From positions 133,046,732 to 133,110,731 of the forward strand of contig OZ023273.1 of the NCBI GenBank assembly GCA_964007475.1: a stretch of 64,000 nucleotides of DNA. The letters run 5' to 3'. The translations under genes and the position numbers were made by a program. Shown here piece after piece: positions 1 through 10,750 of this stretch. The notes below the pieces were generated by a model. That model saw nothing but the letters and a program-made list of their open reading frames with translations, was not told the DNA's origin and did not search any database. Each line of letters begins with the position of its first letter. Positions within the stretch are counted from its first letter, which is position 1. This DNA is from Hybos culiciformis. Its lineage: Eukaryota; Arthropoda; Insecta; Diptera; Hybotidae.

Positions 1-1186
1 ATTTTTATATTCATGTTTTTGTGACCAATAAAAATGAACAAATAACTAGAGCTTATATACACTCGTCCATTATGTAGGTCACAAAAAAATTTAATCAAAA
101 ATCCAAATTTACATATGAATAAAGTCCGAGATATATATTTATTCAATGAAAAATAAAAAAAAAAAAATTACGATATTCATTGGTGCATATTGAACATAAT
201 TTTCTGGAGAAAAAATTTTATTCTTAAATTTTCATACATTTATCTCGGATACGTGACTTCATATAGTTATCATATCAATAAAAACTTATACTCTTTATTT
301 TGGAAATTATTACAATTTTAAAAATGTGCTTATGTTATGTCCAAAAATAATATTAAATTTGTTTTTGCAATATATAACTTTTTTTAATATCCTGAAAATA
401 TGTACTGCATAATACCTAAATTATGGTGTGTAACAAATTTTTGAACTTTGAAATACTTATTCGATAAATATTACAACACACACTGAAAAAAAAACTCGTT
501 GGGAAATCAGCTATAAGGTTATAATTAAAACTGGAATATTTTCGGATAGTACGTACGTGCTCAAAATATTGCGTTTATTATTAAATTCATATAATAAACT
601 CGTCCAAAAATGTATAGCAAATCGATTGTAGCAAAATTTGCTAGTCAAAAATTATAATTTTATTGTTTTTTCGAGCGAAAAATAAATAAGAAAAACAATT
701 TTTTATGCAATATGAGATATAAGTTGCTGACAAGTTTTGCTATAATAATATGAATAGATAAATTAAAAACTAAAACTATTATCTATTTTTCCTTGCAATG
801 ACAAATCCACTATATCGAGTTGAACTCTGTACGTCGCAAAAAATATACAGAAAATATATCTGCCGCAGTTAGTTTTTTCAGTGTACAGGCTGATATATGC
901 TTATATAAATATGCCTATACTTTTGTATATAAACGTACTTTTGCCAAATTATTTGAAAATAAAATAAATATTTATTTCTTCTTATTATTGAAAAAAAAAA
1001 CAAATCGAACATAGAGTTTACATTTACAATCTCAACAGGATATTATGTTTGGAAGTATCCTTTAACCCTGCATGCTTTTGTTTAATATTATATTGCTTTA
1101 TTTCCTATTTTTGAATGAATTATAGTTTTTTTTAAAGATCTTTTGAAAGTGAAAATTTAAGAGCTTGTTTAATAATCTCATAATAC
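1..1186. other. AT-rich non-coding flank
   Basis: I find no convincing gene here. The stretch is AT-rich with many homopolymer runs. The part around 690-890 resembles 25720-25905: both hold a block reading roughly GAAAATATATCTGC, then GCAG, then TTTTTTCAGT. This suggests an old dispersed repeat. The 64-codon frame at 820-1014 lies in that repeat and has no recognisable domain. Confidence 0.5.
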
Positions 1187-4100
1187 CAGTGTTCTGATTT
1201 TTATTTTATTTTGCCCACGAAAAGTTTCTTAATTCCAAAATATTAGAAATTGAAATAGAATATCGCTCACTAATGTCAAAATTTTTATTTTTTAATTTTG
1301 CCACAGGAGCTTTATTTTTATTTTTTAAAATAAAATTTCGCTCTTCAATGTAAAATTAATTTTTCTTTTATATCGCCCTCAATATCACAATAAGAGAAAA
1401 GCTTTTTTGGTTTTCGCTGGGCCAAATTAAAAAAAAATTTTTGATACAATTCTCGCTCAAAAAAAATTAAATTTTTTTCCCTTTCTTAAAGTAAGAAATT
1501 TTTGTTTACGTTTGATGATAACAGGATAACAACCAACGAGTTAATTTTTTAAATAAAGGAATTATATTTAATAATTCATATAAAGTCATTTTAATATTTT
1601 AAAAATATAAAACTTATTTTGTTTGAAGGTGAGTTGTATTGTTTAAATTTAAAAACTATTCATATTTGTATAAATTTAAAAACTATTCAATTATATGCAC
1701 TCTTTTAAAAACATCCAAATTTTGTATTCAAAAGTTTCGTCCAGAATTTTAATTCTTAATACTAGGATTTTAACTCTTTAACTCTACTTAATTTTTCTAA
1801 TTCAATAAAAAAAAATTTCTGTATAAAAAAAATTTTTTTTGAAAGCATTATTTTTATAACTCATTTAATTTTTGGCTTACAATATTTCCATGAATTTTAC
1901 TCTTTGCAATCTTTAGATTTTTAATTAAATTTTCTACACAAAAAATTTCTTCTAGTTTAATATGGGAAGAAAAAAGGAACTCGAGTTAAGAAAATATTTT
2001 TCTTCCAGTGGAGAAAATAAAGATATTTGTAATTTATGCAATACAGTTTTAACTGGAAAATTATACAATATTCGTCGTCATCTTCAAAACATACATCCAA
2101 AGATTTATGAGCTTTATCAGCTCGAAATTTTGAAGAATAAAAATAAAATTTGTTCAAAAAAAAATCAACTTATAAAATTACAAATTAATAAGGAAAATGT
2201 TTTAATTTCTATTATTGATATGATTGTAAACGGCGGGTGTTCCTACAATTTTATTGAATCGCGTGGATTCCGACAATTAGTGGGTCCCATGTTAAACGCA
2301 CTTGATATTACTATGAATTCAAATGTACTTCAAGAACAAATAGCGATAAAATGTATTGACTGTAAAAATTATATTTCTAAAACTTTGAAAAAAGGATTAT
2401 TTTCTTTGAAATTTGACGAGGTAACAAGACTAAATAGATCAATTTTGGGCATAAATGCCCAAATTGTAATCGATTCAAAAATAAAGATTTTTACCTTAGC
2501 AATGATTGAGCTACATGAAAAACATACCGCAGAATATATAAAATCTTTGGTTTTGGATACTTTATCCAAATATGATTTAAATATAAATCAGGTCTATTCT
2601 GTAACTACCGACAATGGACGAAACATGCTGAAGGCGTCCTCACTTCTAAATACAGAGTTAGAAAATTTCTCGGACAGCGAAAATGATCCAGATGATATCA
2701 ATTTTCTTGATGGAATTGAAAATTGCAGTTTTAGAGATAGGCAAAATTTTTTAGTAAACGCAGTTCGGTGTGCTGCACATACTGTACAGCTGTGCGTTTG
2801 GGATCTAATGAAGAGCAATGACATCAAAACTAAAATTGATAGTTTACGAAATTTAGTTGTATGCTTACGAGTTCCTAAACATAGATCTTTAATTACTAAA
2901 AATAACTACAAACAACCCATTATAGACAATACCACCCGCTGGAACTCCACATATAATATGATTATTAGACTATTAGAACTAAAAGATTTTTGTACAAAAT
3001 TTGAAGAAATTTCTTTAACTTTTAAACTTGAGGAAGAAGGCTGGTTGTTTGCAAAAAATTTTACCGAAATTTGTGAGCCATTAAAAACCGCAACTGTACA
3101 ACTGCAACAAGAACAATTGCCTATGGGTGATTTCTATAAGTTATGGTTGCAAATGAAAATTAAACTTAACAAAATTTCTCATCCATTATCAAAACAATTG
3201 TTGGGGTACATTGAAATTAGAGAAAAAAAGTTACTTCAAAACCAAACTTTGATTTCCAGTTTATATTTAGATCCCCGATTCAACTATTACTTAAAATTCG
3301 AAGACAAACAAATTGCCGTGCAACACCTAAAACAAATATATAATCATTGCAAATATTTAGATAACGTATCGAGTCTTGCGTGCGATTCTTATACTAACTT
3401 AGTACATTCGACTAGCAGTTCAGATCAAGTCTCTTCACAATCTACTGATAATTCTGTAATCTCAACGGAAACTCCATCAAACCTATTATCTAAAAGTTCT
3501 TCTGATACTTCCGAAGATCTCGAACAAATGATGAGAGAATACTTAGATAGCACAATTAATGAAAATTATTCTGAAACAAATACAAATGAGCCTGATATTT
3601 ATCAAGAAATTGAACGATTTTCTCCCGCAAAACAAGATTTTGGAATTAATTTGTTACACTATTGGGAGATAAAACGCAATGAATTTCCATATCTTTCTAA
3701 ATTAGCAGAGATTGTTCATGCCACTCCAGCCACACAAGTCAGTGTGGAAAGATGCTTCTCAGCATTAAAATTTATCCTTACAGATCGACGCAATCGTCTT
3801 TCGTCAAAAAACACTGAAGATATTTTGCTTTTGAGGCTTAATTTCGATTTTCAATACGAACAAAATAATTGATCAATTTTTACTTTATTTTATTAATTAA
3901 TTAATTTTTATTTTACTTTATGTGTTTAAAAATGTAATTGCCATTTTTTAAATATTGTTACAAAAAAGAAGACTTTTATTTTTTGTTAATTTTTATTCCT
4001 ATTATTTTTTTTTTCTTATTAAATGAATTCATTTTTTTTAGTTAATAAAAATATATTATATGTATTTATGATTTTTATTTTATTAAATTATTTGAAGCAT

Positions 4101-4556
4101 ATTCCCACATTCCCCACTTTTTTAAATCTTCAGTCGAAAAAAAAAAAAAATTAAAACGATTCAACGGACGGAACAACACAAATTGAGGAACTTATATCAT
4201 TTACCACTATATAAACACAATTACAAACGTATTGTTTACAAAAAAAGCTTTATTATTATCAATTTTATTTTGAATGATCCTAACTTTTACTTCAAGAGAT
4301 TTTTACATTAAAATTAAAAAAAAAAGAAGAATCATTTGAAAAAGCTGTGAGAGCAATTATTTATTTTTATTTAAAACACATTAGTCTCCAAAATTTATAA
4401 TTGTATTTTTTTGTTTTGTACACACAATCTTTATAAAAAATATTTTGAAAAAATTAAAAAGGAAAGAGCGAAAAAAATAAAATAAAAATAAAGCACCTAC
4501 ATTTTTAAAAATAAAACTACTGCGGGCGCCCGAATAAAATAAAAATCGGAACACTG
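1187..4556 (+). mobile_element. Complete autonomous hAT transposon
   Basis: The element starts CAGTGTTCTGATTTTT and ends in the inverted complement of CAGTGTTCCGATTTTT, so the ends match with one difference over the first 16 bases. The direct repeat CATAATAC flanks it on both sides (1179-1186 and 4557-4564), a perfect 8-bp target duplication typical of hAT. It spans 3370 bp and encloses a single intact transposase frame. Copies of CGCTC occur near the left end (about 1264, 1338 and 1451), and GAGCG occurs near the right end (about 4465). These are candidate subterminal transposase-binding repeats. The intact frame and perfect target duplication point to a fairly recent insertion. Confidence 0.95.
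1962..3872 (+). CDS. hAT family transposase (BED zinc finger)
   Basis: This 636-aa frame encodes a cut-and-paste transposase acting in the nucleus on the inverted ends of its own element. Residues C23, C26, H40 and H45 form a BED-type zinc finger for DNA binding. The RNase H-like core shows an acidic residue in the FDE motif (D152) and another in TTDNGRN (D217). The third acidic residue would lie in the C-terminal hAT dimerisation block, in the motif VERCFSALK, followed by an RNRLSS segment. A Ser/Thr-rich linker at about residues 480-520 separates core and dimerisation block. Length fits autonomous hAT transposases. There are no internal stops, and the frame sits centrally between the element's ends. 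The start is the first ATG and lies just before the zinc finger. Family assignment is firm; activity is inferred from intactness only. Confidence 0.93.
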   Translation: MGRKKELELRKYFSSSGENKDICNLCNTVLTGKLYNIRRHLQNIHPKIYELYQLEILKNKNKICSKKNQLIKLQINKENVLISIIDMIVNGGCSYNFIESRGFRQLVGPMLNALDITMNSNVLQEQIAIKCIDCKNYISKTLKKGLFSLKFDEVTRLNRSILGINAQIVIDSKIKIFTLAMIELHEKHTAEYIKSLVLDTLSKYDLNINQVYSVTTDNGRNMLKASSLLNTELENFSDSENDPDDINFLDGIENCSFRDRQNFLVNAVRCAAHTVQLCVWDLMKSNDIKTKIDSLRNLVVCLRVPKHRSLITKNNYKQPIIDNTTRWNSTYNMIIRLLELKDFCTKFEEISLTFKLEEEGWLFAKNFTEICEPLKTATVQLQQEQLPMGDFYKLWLQMKIKLNKISHPLSKQLLGYIEIREKKLLQNQTLISSLYLDPRFNYYLKFEDKQIAVQHLKQIYNHCKYLDNVSSLACDSYTNLVHSTSSSDQVSSQSTDNSVISTETPSNLLSKSSSDTSEDLEQMMREYLDSTINENYSETNTNEPDIYQEIERFSPAKQDFGINLLHYWEIKRNEFPYLSKLAEIVHATPATQVSVERCFSALKFILTDRRNRLSSKNTEDILLLRLNFDFQYEQNN

Positions 4557-4657
4557 CATAATACTTCTTAATTCATAAAATAATGTTCTCATTATGTTTA
4601 TAATCTACATGTATCGAAAAATAATAATTTGTTAAATAAAAATTAAAAATATTAGAG

Positions 4658-5136
4658 TGTAAAACTCACTAATTTTACTTTCTAAATTTTATCAAACACA
4701 AGAAATTTAACTAACTTCTACCGACGCCCTTTGTTACACATCTTTACTTCACAGAGATTTAAAAACGAATGAATTTAAATTCTTCTTTTTATATTATCTG
4801 TTAATTTGAAATCCTTTTAAATATTTCCCTAATTATTTCCCTATATTATTTCCCTATATTATTTCCTAAAAATATTCCTTCCCTTTCTATCTAAATTATC
4901 TACTTGCACATGTGCTATAAATATTGAATGTTTACTTCATTCTGCTAACTCTTCAGTATACCTCACATAGCTACAAATTTAAATAATATCCTGCTCTATA
5001 TTTATCTGAAATAACTGCTACTAATATCAATGCTTTTGGAGATTGCAACCATCGGTAGAAGAAAGCCCTTCTTGATTTTGAAAGACTTTACAGCCCTCTG
5101 AGTAACAACATCAACGGGATTTTGTCAGCTGTTACA
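4658..5136 (-). repeat. 3' LTR (left copy)
   Basis: This is the 479-bp terminal repeat, the 3' LTR in the element's own orientation. It matches 10272-10750 over its whole length as read. It contains short internal repeats of ATTTCCCTATATT near 4830-4865. Confidence 0.94.
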
Positions 5137-5214
5137 GTTCGGCCAACCTACTAATTCACTGTCCCAGTGAATTGTTCTGGTCAACTCAACTTTTGACCGT
5201 TTTCCATCAACTTC

Positions 5215-5418
5215 ACTAAGTCATACAGCTCTTCTTAGTATCAGAAGTACATTACTAAGTCATACAGCTATTCTTAGTTTCTAAAGTACATCACCAAGTC
5301 ATACAGCTATTCTTGGTTTCAGCAATATATCACTAAGTCATACAGCTATTCTTAGTTTCTGAAGTACACCACCAAGTCATACAGCTATTCTTGGTTTCAG
5401 CAATATATCACTAAGTCA
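5215..5418. repeat. 39-bp tandem repeat array of hairpins
   Basis: Five units of exactly 39 bp begin at 5215, 5254, 5293, 5332 and 5371, with a partial sixth at 5410. Each unit holds a 6-bp inverted repeat around a 13-nt loop. Units 1, 2 and 4 use ACTAAG paired with CTTAGT. Units 3 and 5 use ACCAAG paired with CTTGGT, so both sides of one base pair changed together. The array lies in the 3' untranslated part of the Gypsy element, between the Gag-Pol stop and the 3' LTR. It could be an RNA structure or an array of dyad protein-binding sites. Units 2-3 and 4-5 look like a duplicated 78-bp pair. Confidence 0.9.
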
Positions 5419-5627
5419 ACAACACAAATTATTTCTTCAAATTTCCAAATACTTACTACAACAAAACTGAACACTAATTCCCTCTAAATTAGTTCCAAAA
5501 TAACTTTCTCTAAATCAGAAAAAAAAAAGAAATCAGAATTTAATATAAATAAAAAAAAATGACTTTTATTTCTGAATATTATGTTATATAATTCAAATGC
5601 TTTAAAAATAACTAATTTTGTTTAATC

Positions 5628-8600
5628 CTACATTTCATCTTTCTCATTATTTTCATCACTTTGAATTAAGTTTTCACATTCTTCATAATCTTCCAATTCA
5701 TTGTCAAAATCTAAATCTTGTAATTTACACCAAGGTTTCATCCGATCTGCTGAATGAACAGACTCATATCGTTTCTGTGTTATTTGGGTGTTTTCTGTAT
5801 CAGCCACCACATATCTGTCATTATTCAAAATCGCTTTCACCTGATAAGGTCCTCGGAACCTTGCTTGAGCCTTTGTAGGTTGTCCTGTTGCGGTAGGTGT
5901 TTGTTTTACTAGAACTAGGTCACCAATATTATACTTTAAGGGTTCTTTATGTGTTGAATTAAATTTTTCTGCATGTACTGTTTGCTTGTTTTTCATTCTT
6001 AACAAAACCATTTCACGTAATTGAGACAACGGAATATCTTCTTCCTTTTCCGATTCATTTTCTGCAGTTTGTAATGCCAAAAGCAGTTTATTTTTCAAAA
6101 TACTTTTTGGGGTATAACTCATCAGTAGTTGTTGTGGTGTTTGTCTTGTGGTCCCATGGATCAATGAATTCAAACCCCATTGAATAGATGAAATATTTTT
6201 GTCCCAATCTTTTCTATTACTTTCATTGGTCATAGAAGCAATTGCTGGAGTTATTGTTCGGAAATATCTCTCAATCTGACCATTTGCTCTTGGAGTTTGT
6301 ACAGCATTAGCTATGTGTTTTATTAAATTTTCATCACAGTATTTGTGAAATTGTTTTGACATGAATGCACTACCCCTATCTGTTATTATAATTGTTGAAA
6401 TTCCAAAAAATTGACTTACATCATTCAACATTTTGATAACGGGTGCTGCTGATGTATTTCGAACTGCTTTCAAAACAATGAATTTAGTGAAGGTACAAGC
6501 TAGGCCAATTATATACATATTACCGCTTGAACTTTTAGGATAGGGACCGAAATGGTCTAAATGAATGGTATAAAATGGTATGGGTTGACGTTCAACTACA
6601 TGTAATTTATAGTTCGACTCATCTCTAGCTCTCTTGTTAAATAAGCAATCAATACAACTTGCAATATATTTTTTTACTACATGGTTCATTGATGGAAACC
6701 AAAAATATTTTTTTAAATAAGTTAAAGTTCGATCTAATCCGCTGTGTCCCATATCATCATGAGCCATTTTTATAACTCTCCATTTAACTCCGTGTGGTAC
6801 CACAAACCTATCACCATCTGTTGTTACTTTAAACAATCTACCATCTAATAATTTATAATTATTAATTTTATTTTTTAGTGCTTTCAAATTACCATGACTG
6901 TTATTTCCATTTAGACAATCTCGAAGTTCCACTATAAACGGATCCTGGCTCTGCAATGTTGTTAACCAATCGTCAACATTCATACCAACACTATAAACTT
7001 TCTCAGCAACAGTTTCAGGTTCTACCTGGCCATCATTTTCTAATGAACATCGGCTCAAAGCATCAGCATGTGTCATCTTTTTGCTATCTCGATATTCTAA
7101 ATCAAAACTAAATTCAGCAATTTTCAACCACCATCTTGCAATACGAGGAATCAAGTTTTTCTTTTCTTGAGTTAATTTTAACGAATTACAATCGGTAACC
7201 ACCTTAAATTTCTTATGAAGCAAATAATATTTGAATCGCTCTAATGATTCCACTACTGCCAAAGCCTCTAATTCATAGCTATGATATTTAGATTCTATAT
7301 CACTTGTCGAACGGCTAAAATATGATACTGGCTGTAAGTTTCCATTATTTTCTTGCATAAGTATACCAGCGATTCCATGACTACTTGCATCAGTATGAAC
7401 TTCATGATTTTTTTTCACATCATACAATGCTAATAAAGGTCTAGTAATCAACATTTGTTTCAAATTGCAAAAAACTTTTTCTTTTTCATCATTCCACACA
7501 AACGGAGTGTTTTTCTTCAAAAGATCAAAAAGTGGTCGCGCTGTCAATGAAAACCCTTGTATGAATCTTCGAAAATATCCGCTTAAACCCAAAAATCGTC
7601 GTAATTCTGTCAAACATTCTGGTCTTTTGAAATTTTCTACTGAAGCAATTTTTTCTGAACCTGGTTTGATGCCCGAAATTGAAATTTCATGCCCTAGAAA
7701 ATTTATTGTCGTTTGAAAAAAACTACACTTCTTTATATTCATTGTCAAATTTGCTTTATATAATTCTTGAAGCACTTTTTCTAAAACATCAAGGTGTTCA
7801 TCTACGGTCTCAGTGGCAATTAGAACATCATCCATGTAGGTTATTACACATTTAGGCAAATTTTCGCATACTTTTTGCATTAATCGCATAAAAACAGCTG
7901 GAGCATTAGTTAAACCAAATGGAACACAATTATATTCATAATGCCCCTCAGGCGTTACAAATGCTGTTAAATGCTTTGATGACTCAACTATTGGAATTTG
8001 ATGATAACCACTTAACATATCAATCGTTGTAAAATATTTCTTATTCGCTAGAGAATTCAAAGTTTCTTCTATATTTGGCACTGGATAATTTTCTCTTTTT
8101 GTCATTTTATTTAACTTTCGATAATCTACACATACCCTGTATTCTCCATTTTTTTTTGGCACCATTAAAACAGGGCTGGCATATTCAGAAGAGGAACGCC
8201 TTATAATTCCCAGATCCAATAATTTTCTTATATTCTCTTGTAAAATATCTCTCAATCCATAAGGAACTTTATATGGCCGATAATTAACGATTTTATCCTC
8301 TTTTAAATCAATTTCCATTTCTAGCAAAGAGGTCCTGCCAATTTCTTCTGGAAGCATTGCTGAAGCCTTTCTATATTTATTAAGTAAATTTAAGACCAGT
8401 TCTATAACTTCATTATTGGTATGCTCATTAATAACTATATCCGTTTTTTTTATAATACCTAGCTCAGTTCGTTCAATGACCAAATTGTTTGCTATTTTTT
8501 CTATTTCAAATTTACCACAACTTTTTTTTATTAATATGTCTGGTCTATCTAAAATATTTCTTCCTATGATGACAGGAACTTTTTGAGCCGAATCTTCAAC

Positions 8601-9923
8601 TACGTGTAATTCAACTTCGAAGTTAATATCTTGCAGTGAAACTTTGTTAGAGATTTTACCTTTCGGATAAACTGTACTTCCACCGAAACCATATAAGGAA
8701 ATATTACATGGTTTAATCAACCATTTATTTTCTTTAACAAAACTTTCTTGAATAGTTGTGCAGCAGCTACCAAGATCAAGATAAGCAGTCAATTCTGTAT
8801 CACCTATTCTAATTTTCACATAATACTCATCAACATTATCATTAATATTACTCCCATTAATGGTAGACATCTTCTTTTCTTTGCAATCTCTCGCCATATG
8901 TCCTTCTCTGTGACAGTTAAAACAGACTTTCAATTTACGATTGCAATGATTCGCGAAATGTCCTTTTTCACCACAAATAAAGCAATTTTTATCGGTTTTA
9001 ATTTCACTTAAATTTCTATATGATGAAGTTTTATTAAAATTTACATTATTAGGATAATTTTCTTTAAATTGTTTTCTATTATTGTTATTATTATTATTGT
9101 AAGGTTCATATCGATTTACTTGTTTAAAAAAACTTTGATTTGATTTATTATTTTGAATATTATTTTGGCCGGTTATCTTACTTCTATTTTGTATTTGAAT
9201 TCCCATGTCTTCAAATTGCTTTATTTGTTTTAACAAGTCACTTAAATCATTACAATGAGCTGCCAATAGTACGTTTTTTAAATTTTCATTATCCAAACCA
9301 GATATTATATGTGTCTTGATATTTTCGTCTCCCAAATTAATTTGTTTACCCAGACTTAATATCTCGTAGAAATAATTTTCGATGCATTCATTTTTTTTTC
9401 GTTTTCTACTCAATATTTGGAACAAAATATCACCATCATTTCTTAGATCAGGAAAACTCTTGATCATCTCCTGCTTGAATACTTCAAACGTTTGCATCTG
9501 ATTTTGTGATGCTGAATACCAGAATCTTGCTGCTCCCGATAGTCTTAGTGATGCGTAAAATAAGGTCGATTTATCATCCCAAGAATAATTAAACTTCAAT
9601 TTTTCAATATTGTTGAGCCAGCTAGTTACATTTAAATTTTTATATTTTTGTGGGTCAAATTCAGGGATCAAAACACTAACCTCTGAAATACCCATTAAAA
9701 ATGAACGATCACTCACCCTAGGTTGACTGATCGAGCCAACTTCGGCTTCCATCGATCCAATATCACTTCTGGCTATATTTCCAATCACCGGGGAATCTTC
9801 ATTTCTGTTATTATTAATTTGTGCCCTTAAACTTAAATTGTCTTCTTTTAGAACTCTAATCTGCTCTTGTGCAGCATTTAATTGTTCTTTAATTTCTTTT
9901 AATGTCAATCTTCTTTTAGCCAT
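5628..9923 (-). CDS. Gag-Pol polyprotein, Ty3/Gypsy type
   Basis: A single 1431-aa frame holds the whole replication machinery. The N-terminal region (about residues 1-300) starts with a coiled-coil-like segment and then a capsid-like Gag domain with the motif ARFWYSA. Two CCHC zinc knuckles start near residues 314 and 334. The aspartic protease site is near residue 383 and reads DLG where DTG or DSG is usual. Reverse transcriptase follows with YMDD at 696-699, then RNase H with a TDASSHG motif. The integrase has an HHCC zinc site ending CIDC and a D,D-35-E core (LDHFG, TDRGSAF, ANGQIER). Gag and Pol are fused without a frameshift. There are no internal stops. Subfamily within Ty3/Gypsy is left open. 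Confidence 0.95.
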   Translation of the reverse strand: MAKRRLTLKEIKEQLNAAQEQIRVLKEDNLSLRAQINNNRNEDSPVIGNIARSDIGSMEAEVGSISQPRVSDRSFLMGISEVSVLIPEFDPQKYKNLNVTSWLNNIEKLKFNYSWDDKSTLFYASLRLSGAARFWYSASQNQMQTFEVFKQEMIKSFPDLRNDGDILFQILSRKRKKNECIENYFYEILSLGKQINLGDENIKTHIISGLDNENLKNVLLAAHCNDLSDLLKQIKQFEDMGIQIQNRSKITGQNNIQNNKSNQSFFKQVNRYEPYNNNNNNNRKQFKENYPNNVNFNKTSSYRNLSEIKTDKNCFICGEKGHFANHCNRKLKVCFNCHREGHMARDCKEKKMSTINGSNINDNVDEYYVKIRIGDTELTAYLDLGSCCTTIQESFVKENKWLIKPCNISLYGFGGSTVYPKGKISNKVSLQDINFEVELHVVEDSAQKVPVIIGRNILDRPDILIKKSCGKFEIEKIANNLVIERTELGIIKKTDIVINEHTNNEVIELVLNLLNKYRKASAMLPEEIGRTSLLEMEIDLKEDKIVNYRPYKVPYGLRDILQENIRKLLDLGIIRRSSSEYASPVLMVPKKNGEYRVCVDYRKLNKMTKRENYPVPNIEETLNSLANKKYFTTIDMLSGYHQIPIVESSKHLTAFVTPEGHYEYNCVPFGLTNAPAVFMRLMQKVCENLPKCVITYMDDVLIATETVDEHLDVLEKVLQELYKANLTMNIKKCSFFQTTINFLGHEISISGIKPGSEKIASVENFKRPECLTELRRFLGLSGYFRRFIQGFSLTARPLFDLLKKNTPFVWNDEKEKVFCNLKQMLITRPLLALYDVKKNHEVHTDASSHGIAGILMQENNGNLQPVSYFSRSTSDIESKYHSYELEALAVVESLERFKYYLLHKKFKVVTDCNSLKLTQEKKNLIPRIARWWLKIAEFSFDLEYRDSKKMTHADALSRCSLENDGQVEPETVAEKVYSVGMNVDDWLTTLQSQDPFIVELRDCLNGNNSHGNLKALKNKINNYKLLDGRLFKVTTDGDRFVVPHGVKWRVIKMAHDDMGHSGLDRTLTYLKKYFWFPSMNHVVKKYIASCIDCLFNKRARDESNYKLHVVERQPIPFYTIHLDHFGPYPKSSSGNMYIIGLACTFTKFIVLKAVRNTSAAPVIKMLNDVSQFFGISTIIITDRGSAFMSKQFHKYCDENLIKHIANAVQTPRANGQIERYFRTITPAIASMTNESNRKDWDKNISSIQWGLNSLIHGTTRQTPQQLLMSYTPKSILKNKLLLALQTAENESEKEEDIPLSQLREMVLLRMKNKQTVHAEKFNSTHKEPLKYNIGDLVLVKQTPTATGQPTKAQARFRGPYQVKAILNNDRYVVADTENTQITQKRYESVHSADRMKPWCKLQDLDFDNELEDYEECENLIQSDENNEKDEM

Positions 9924-10271
9924 TTTTTAAAAATTCAAAATTCAGTTATTTATTTTTATTTTATAGTTATTTATCCAAAAAGAAATATTAAAATTAGAAT
10001 CTCACAGTGAGATCCAAAACAAATTCAATATTTTTTTGCAAAAATGATTTCAGTTTTTTTTTCAACGGTTATTTTTAAAAATTCACAAAATTATTTTTCT
10101 CCAAAAATTGTTTTTTTTTTTTTTAATAATTTCTCAACTATTTTTTATTAAACTGTTTTTTTTTTTTTTCAAATTACTCACAAAATTGTTTTTTTTTCTT
10201 AATTAAATTAATCACAAAATTGTTTTTTTTTTTCAAACTAAATTTATTTAGGTATAACCCCACATCTGAAC
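9924..10271 (-). other. Gypsy element 5' leader
   Basis: This untranslated leader lies between the 5' LTR and the Gag start. It is dominated by A-runs on the element strand. The bases directly after the LTR read GTTCAGATGTGGGGTTATAC on the element strand. I could not match these to a standard tRNA primer. Confidence 0.6.
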
Positions 10272-10750
10272 TGTAAAACTCACTAATTTTACTTTCTAAA
10301 TTTTATCAAACACAAGAAATTTAACTAACTTCTACCGACGCCCTTTGTTACACATCTTTACTTCACAGAGATTTAAAAACGAATGAATTTAAATTCTTCT
10401 TTTTATATTATCTGTTAATTTGAAATCCTTTTAAATATTTCCCTAATTATTTCCCTATATTATTTCCCTATATTATTTCCTAAAAATATTCCTTCCCTTT
10501 CTATCTAAATTATCTACTTGCACATGTGCTATAAATATTGAATGTTTACTTCATTCTGCTAACTCTTCAGTATACCTCACATAGCTACAAATTTAAATAA
10601 TATCCTGCTCTATATTTATCTGAAATAACTGCTACTAATATCAATGCTTTTGGAGATTGCAACCATCGGTAGAAGAAAGCCCTTCTTGATTTTGAAAGAC
10701 TTTACAGCCCTCTGAGTAACAACATCAACGGGATTTTGTCAGCTGTTACA
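10272..10750 (-). repeat. 5' LTR (right copy)
   Basis: This 479-bp copy is the 5' LTR in element orientation and should carry the promoter. It reads the same as the left copy throughout. Confidence 0.94.

Larger units (their letters stand above)
4658..10750 (-). mobile_element. Ty3/Gypsy LTR retrotransposon, intact
   Basis: This 6093-bp element has direct LTRs at 4658-5136 and 10272-10750, each 479 bp. Read on the plus strand, each begins TGTAAAACTC and ends CTGTTACA, giving the usual TG...CA termini. The LTRs appear identical base for base by eye, which implies recent insertion. One Gag-Pol frame runs on the minus strand, so the right LTR is the 5' LTR. The flanks do not give a clean target duplication: AGAG before the left LTR against AAAG after the right one. 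I could not recognise a convincing primer-binding site beside the 5' LTR, nor a purine tract next to the 3' LTR. There is no env-like frame. Confidence 0.95.

Noticed and set aside
2369..2827. Minus-strand frames opposite the hAT transposase
   Set aside because: They are shadows of the intact transposase frame and have no domain of their own.
7465..9011. Plus-strand frames opposite Gag-Pol
   Set aside because: They overlap a clear polyprotein on the other strand and show no family similarity.
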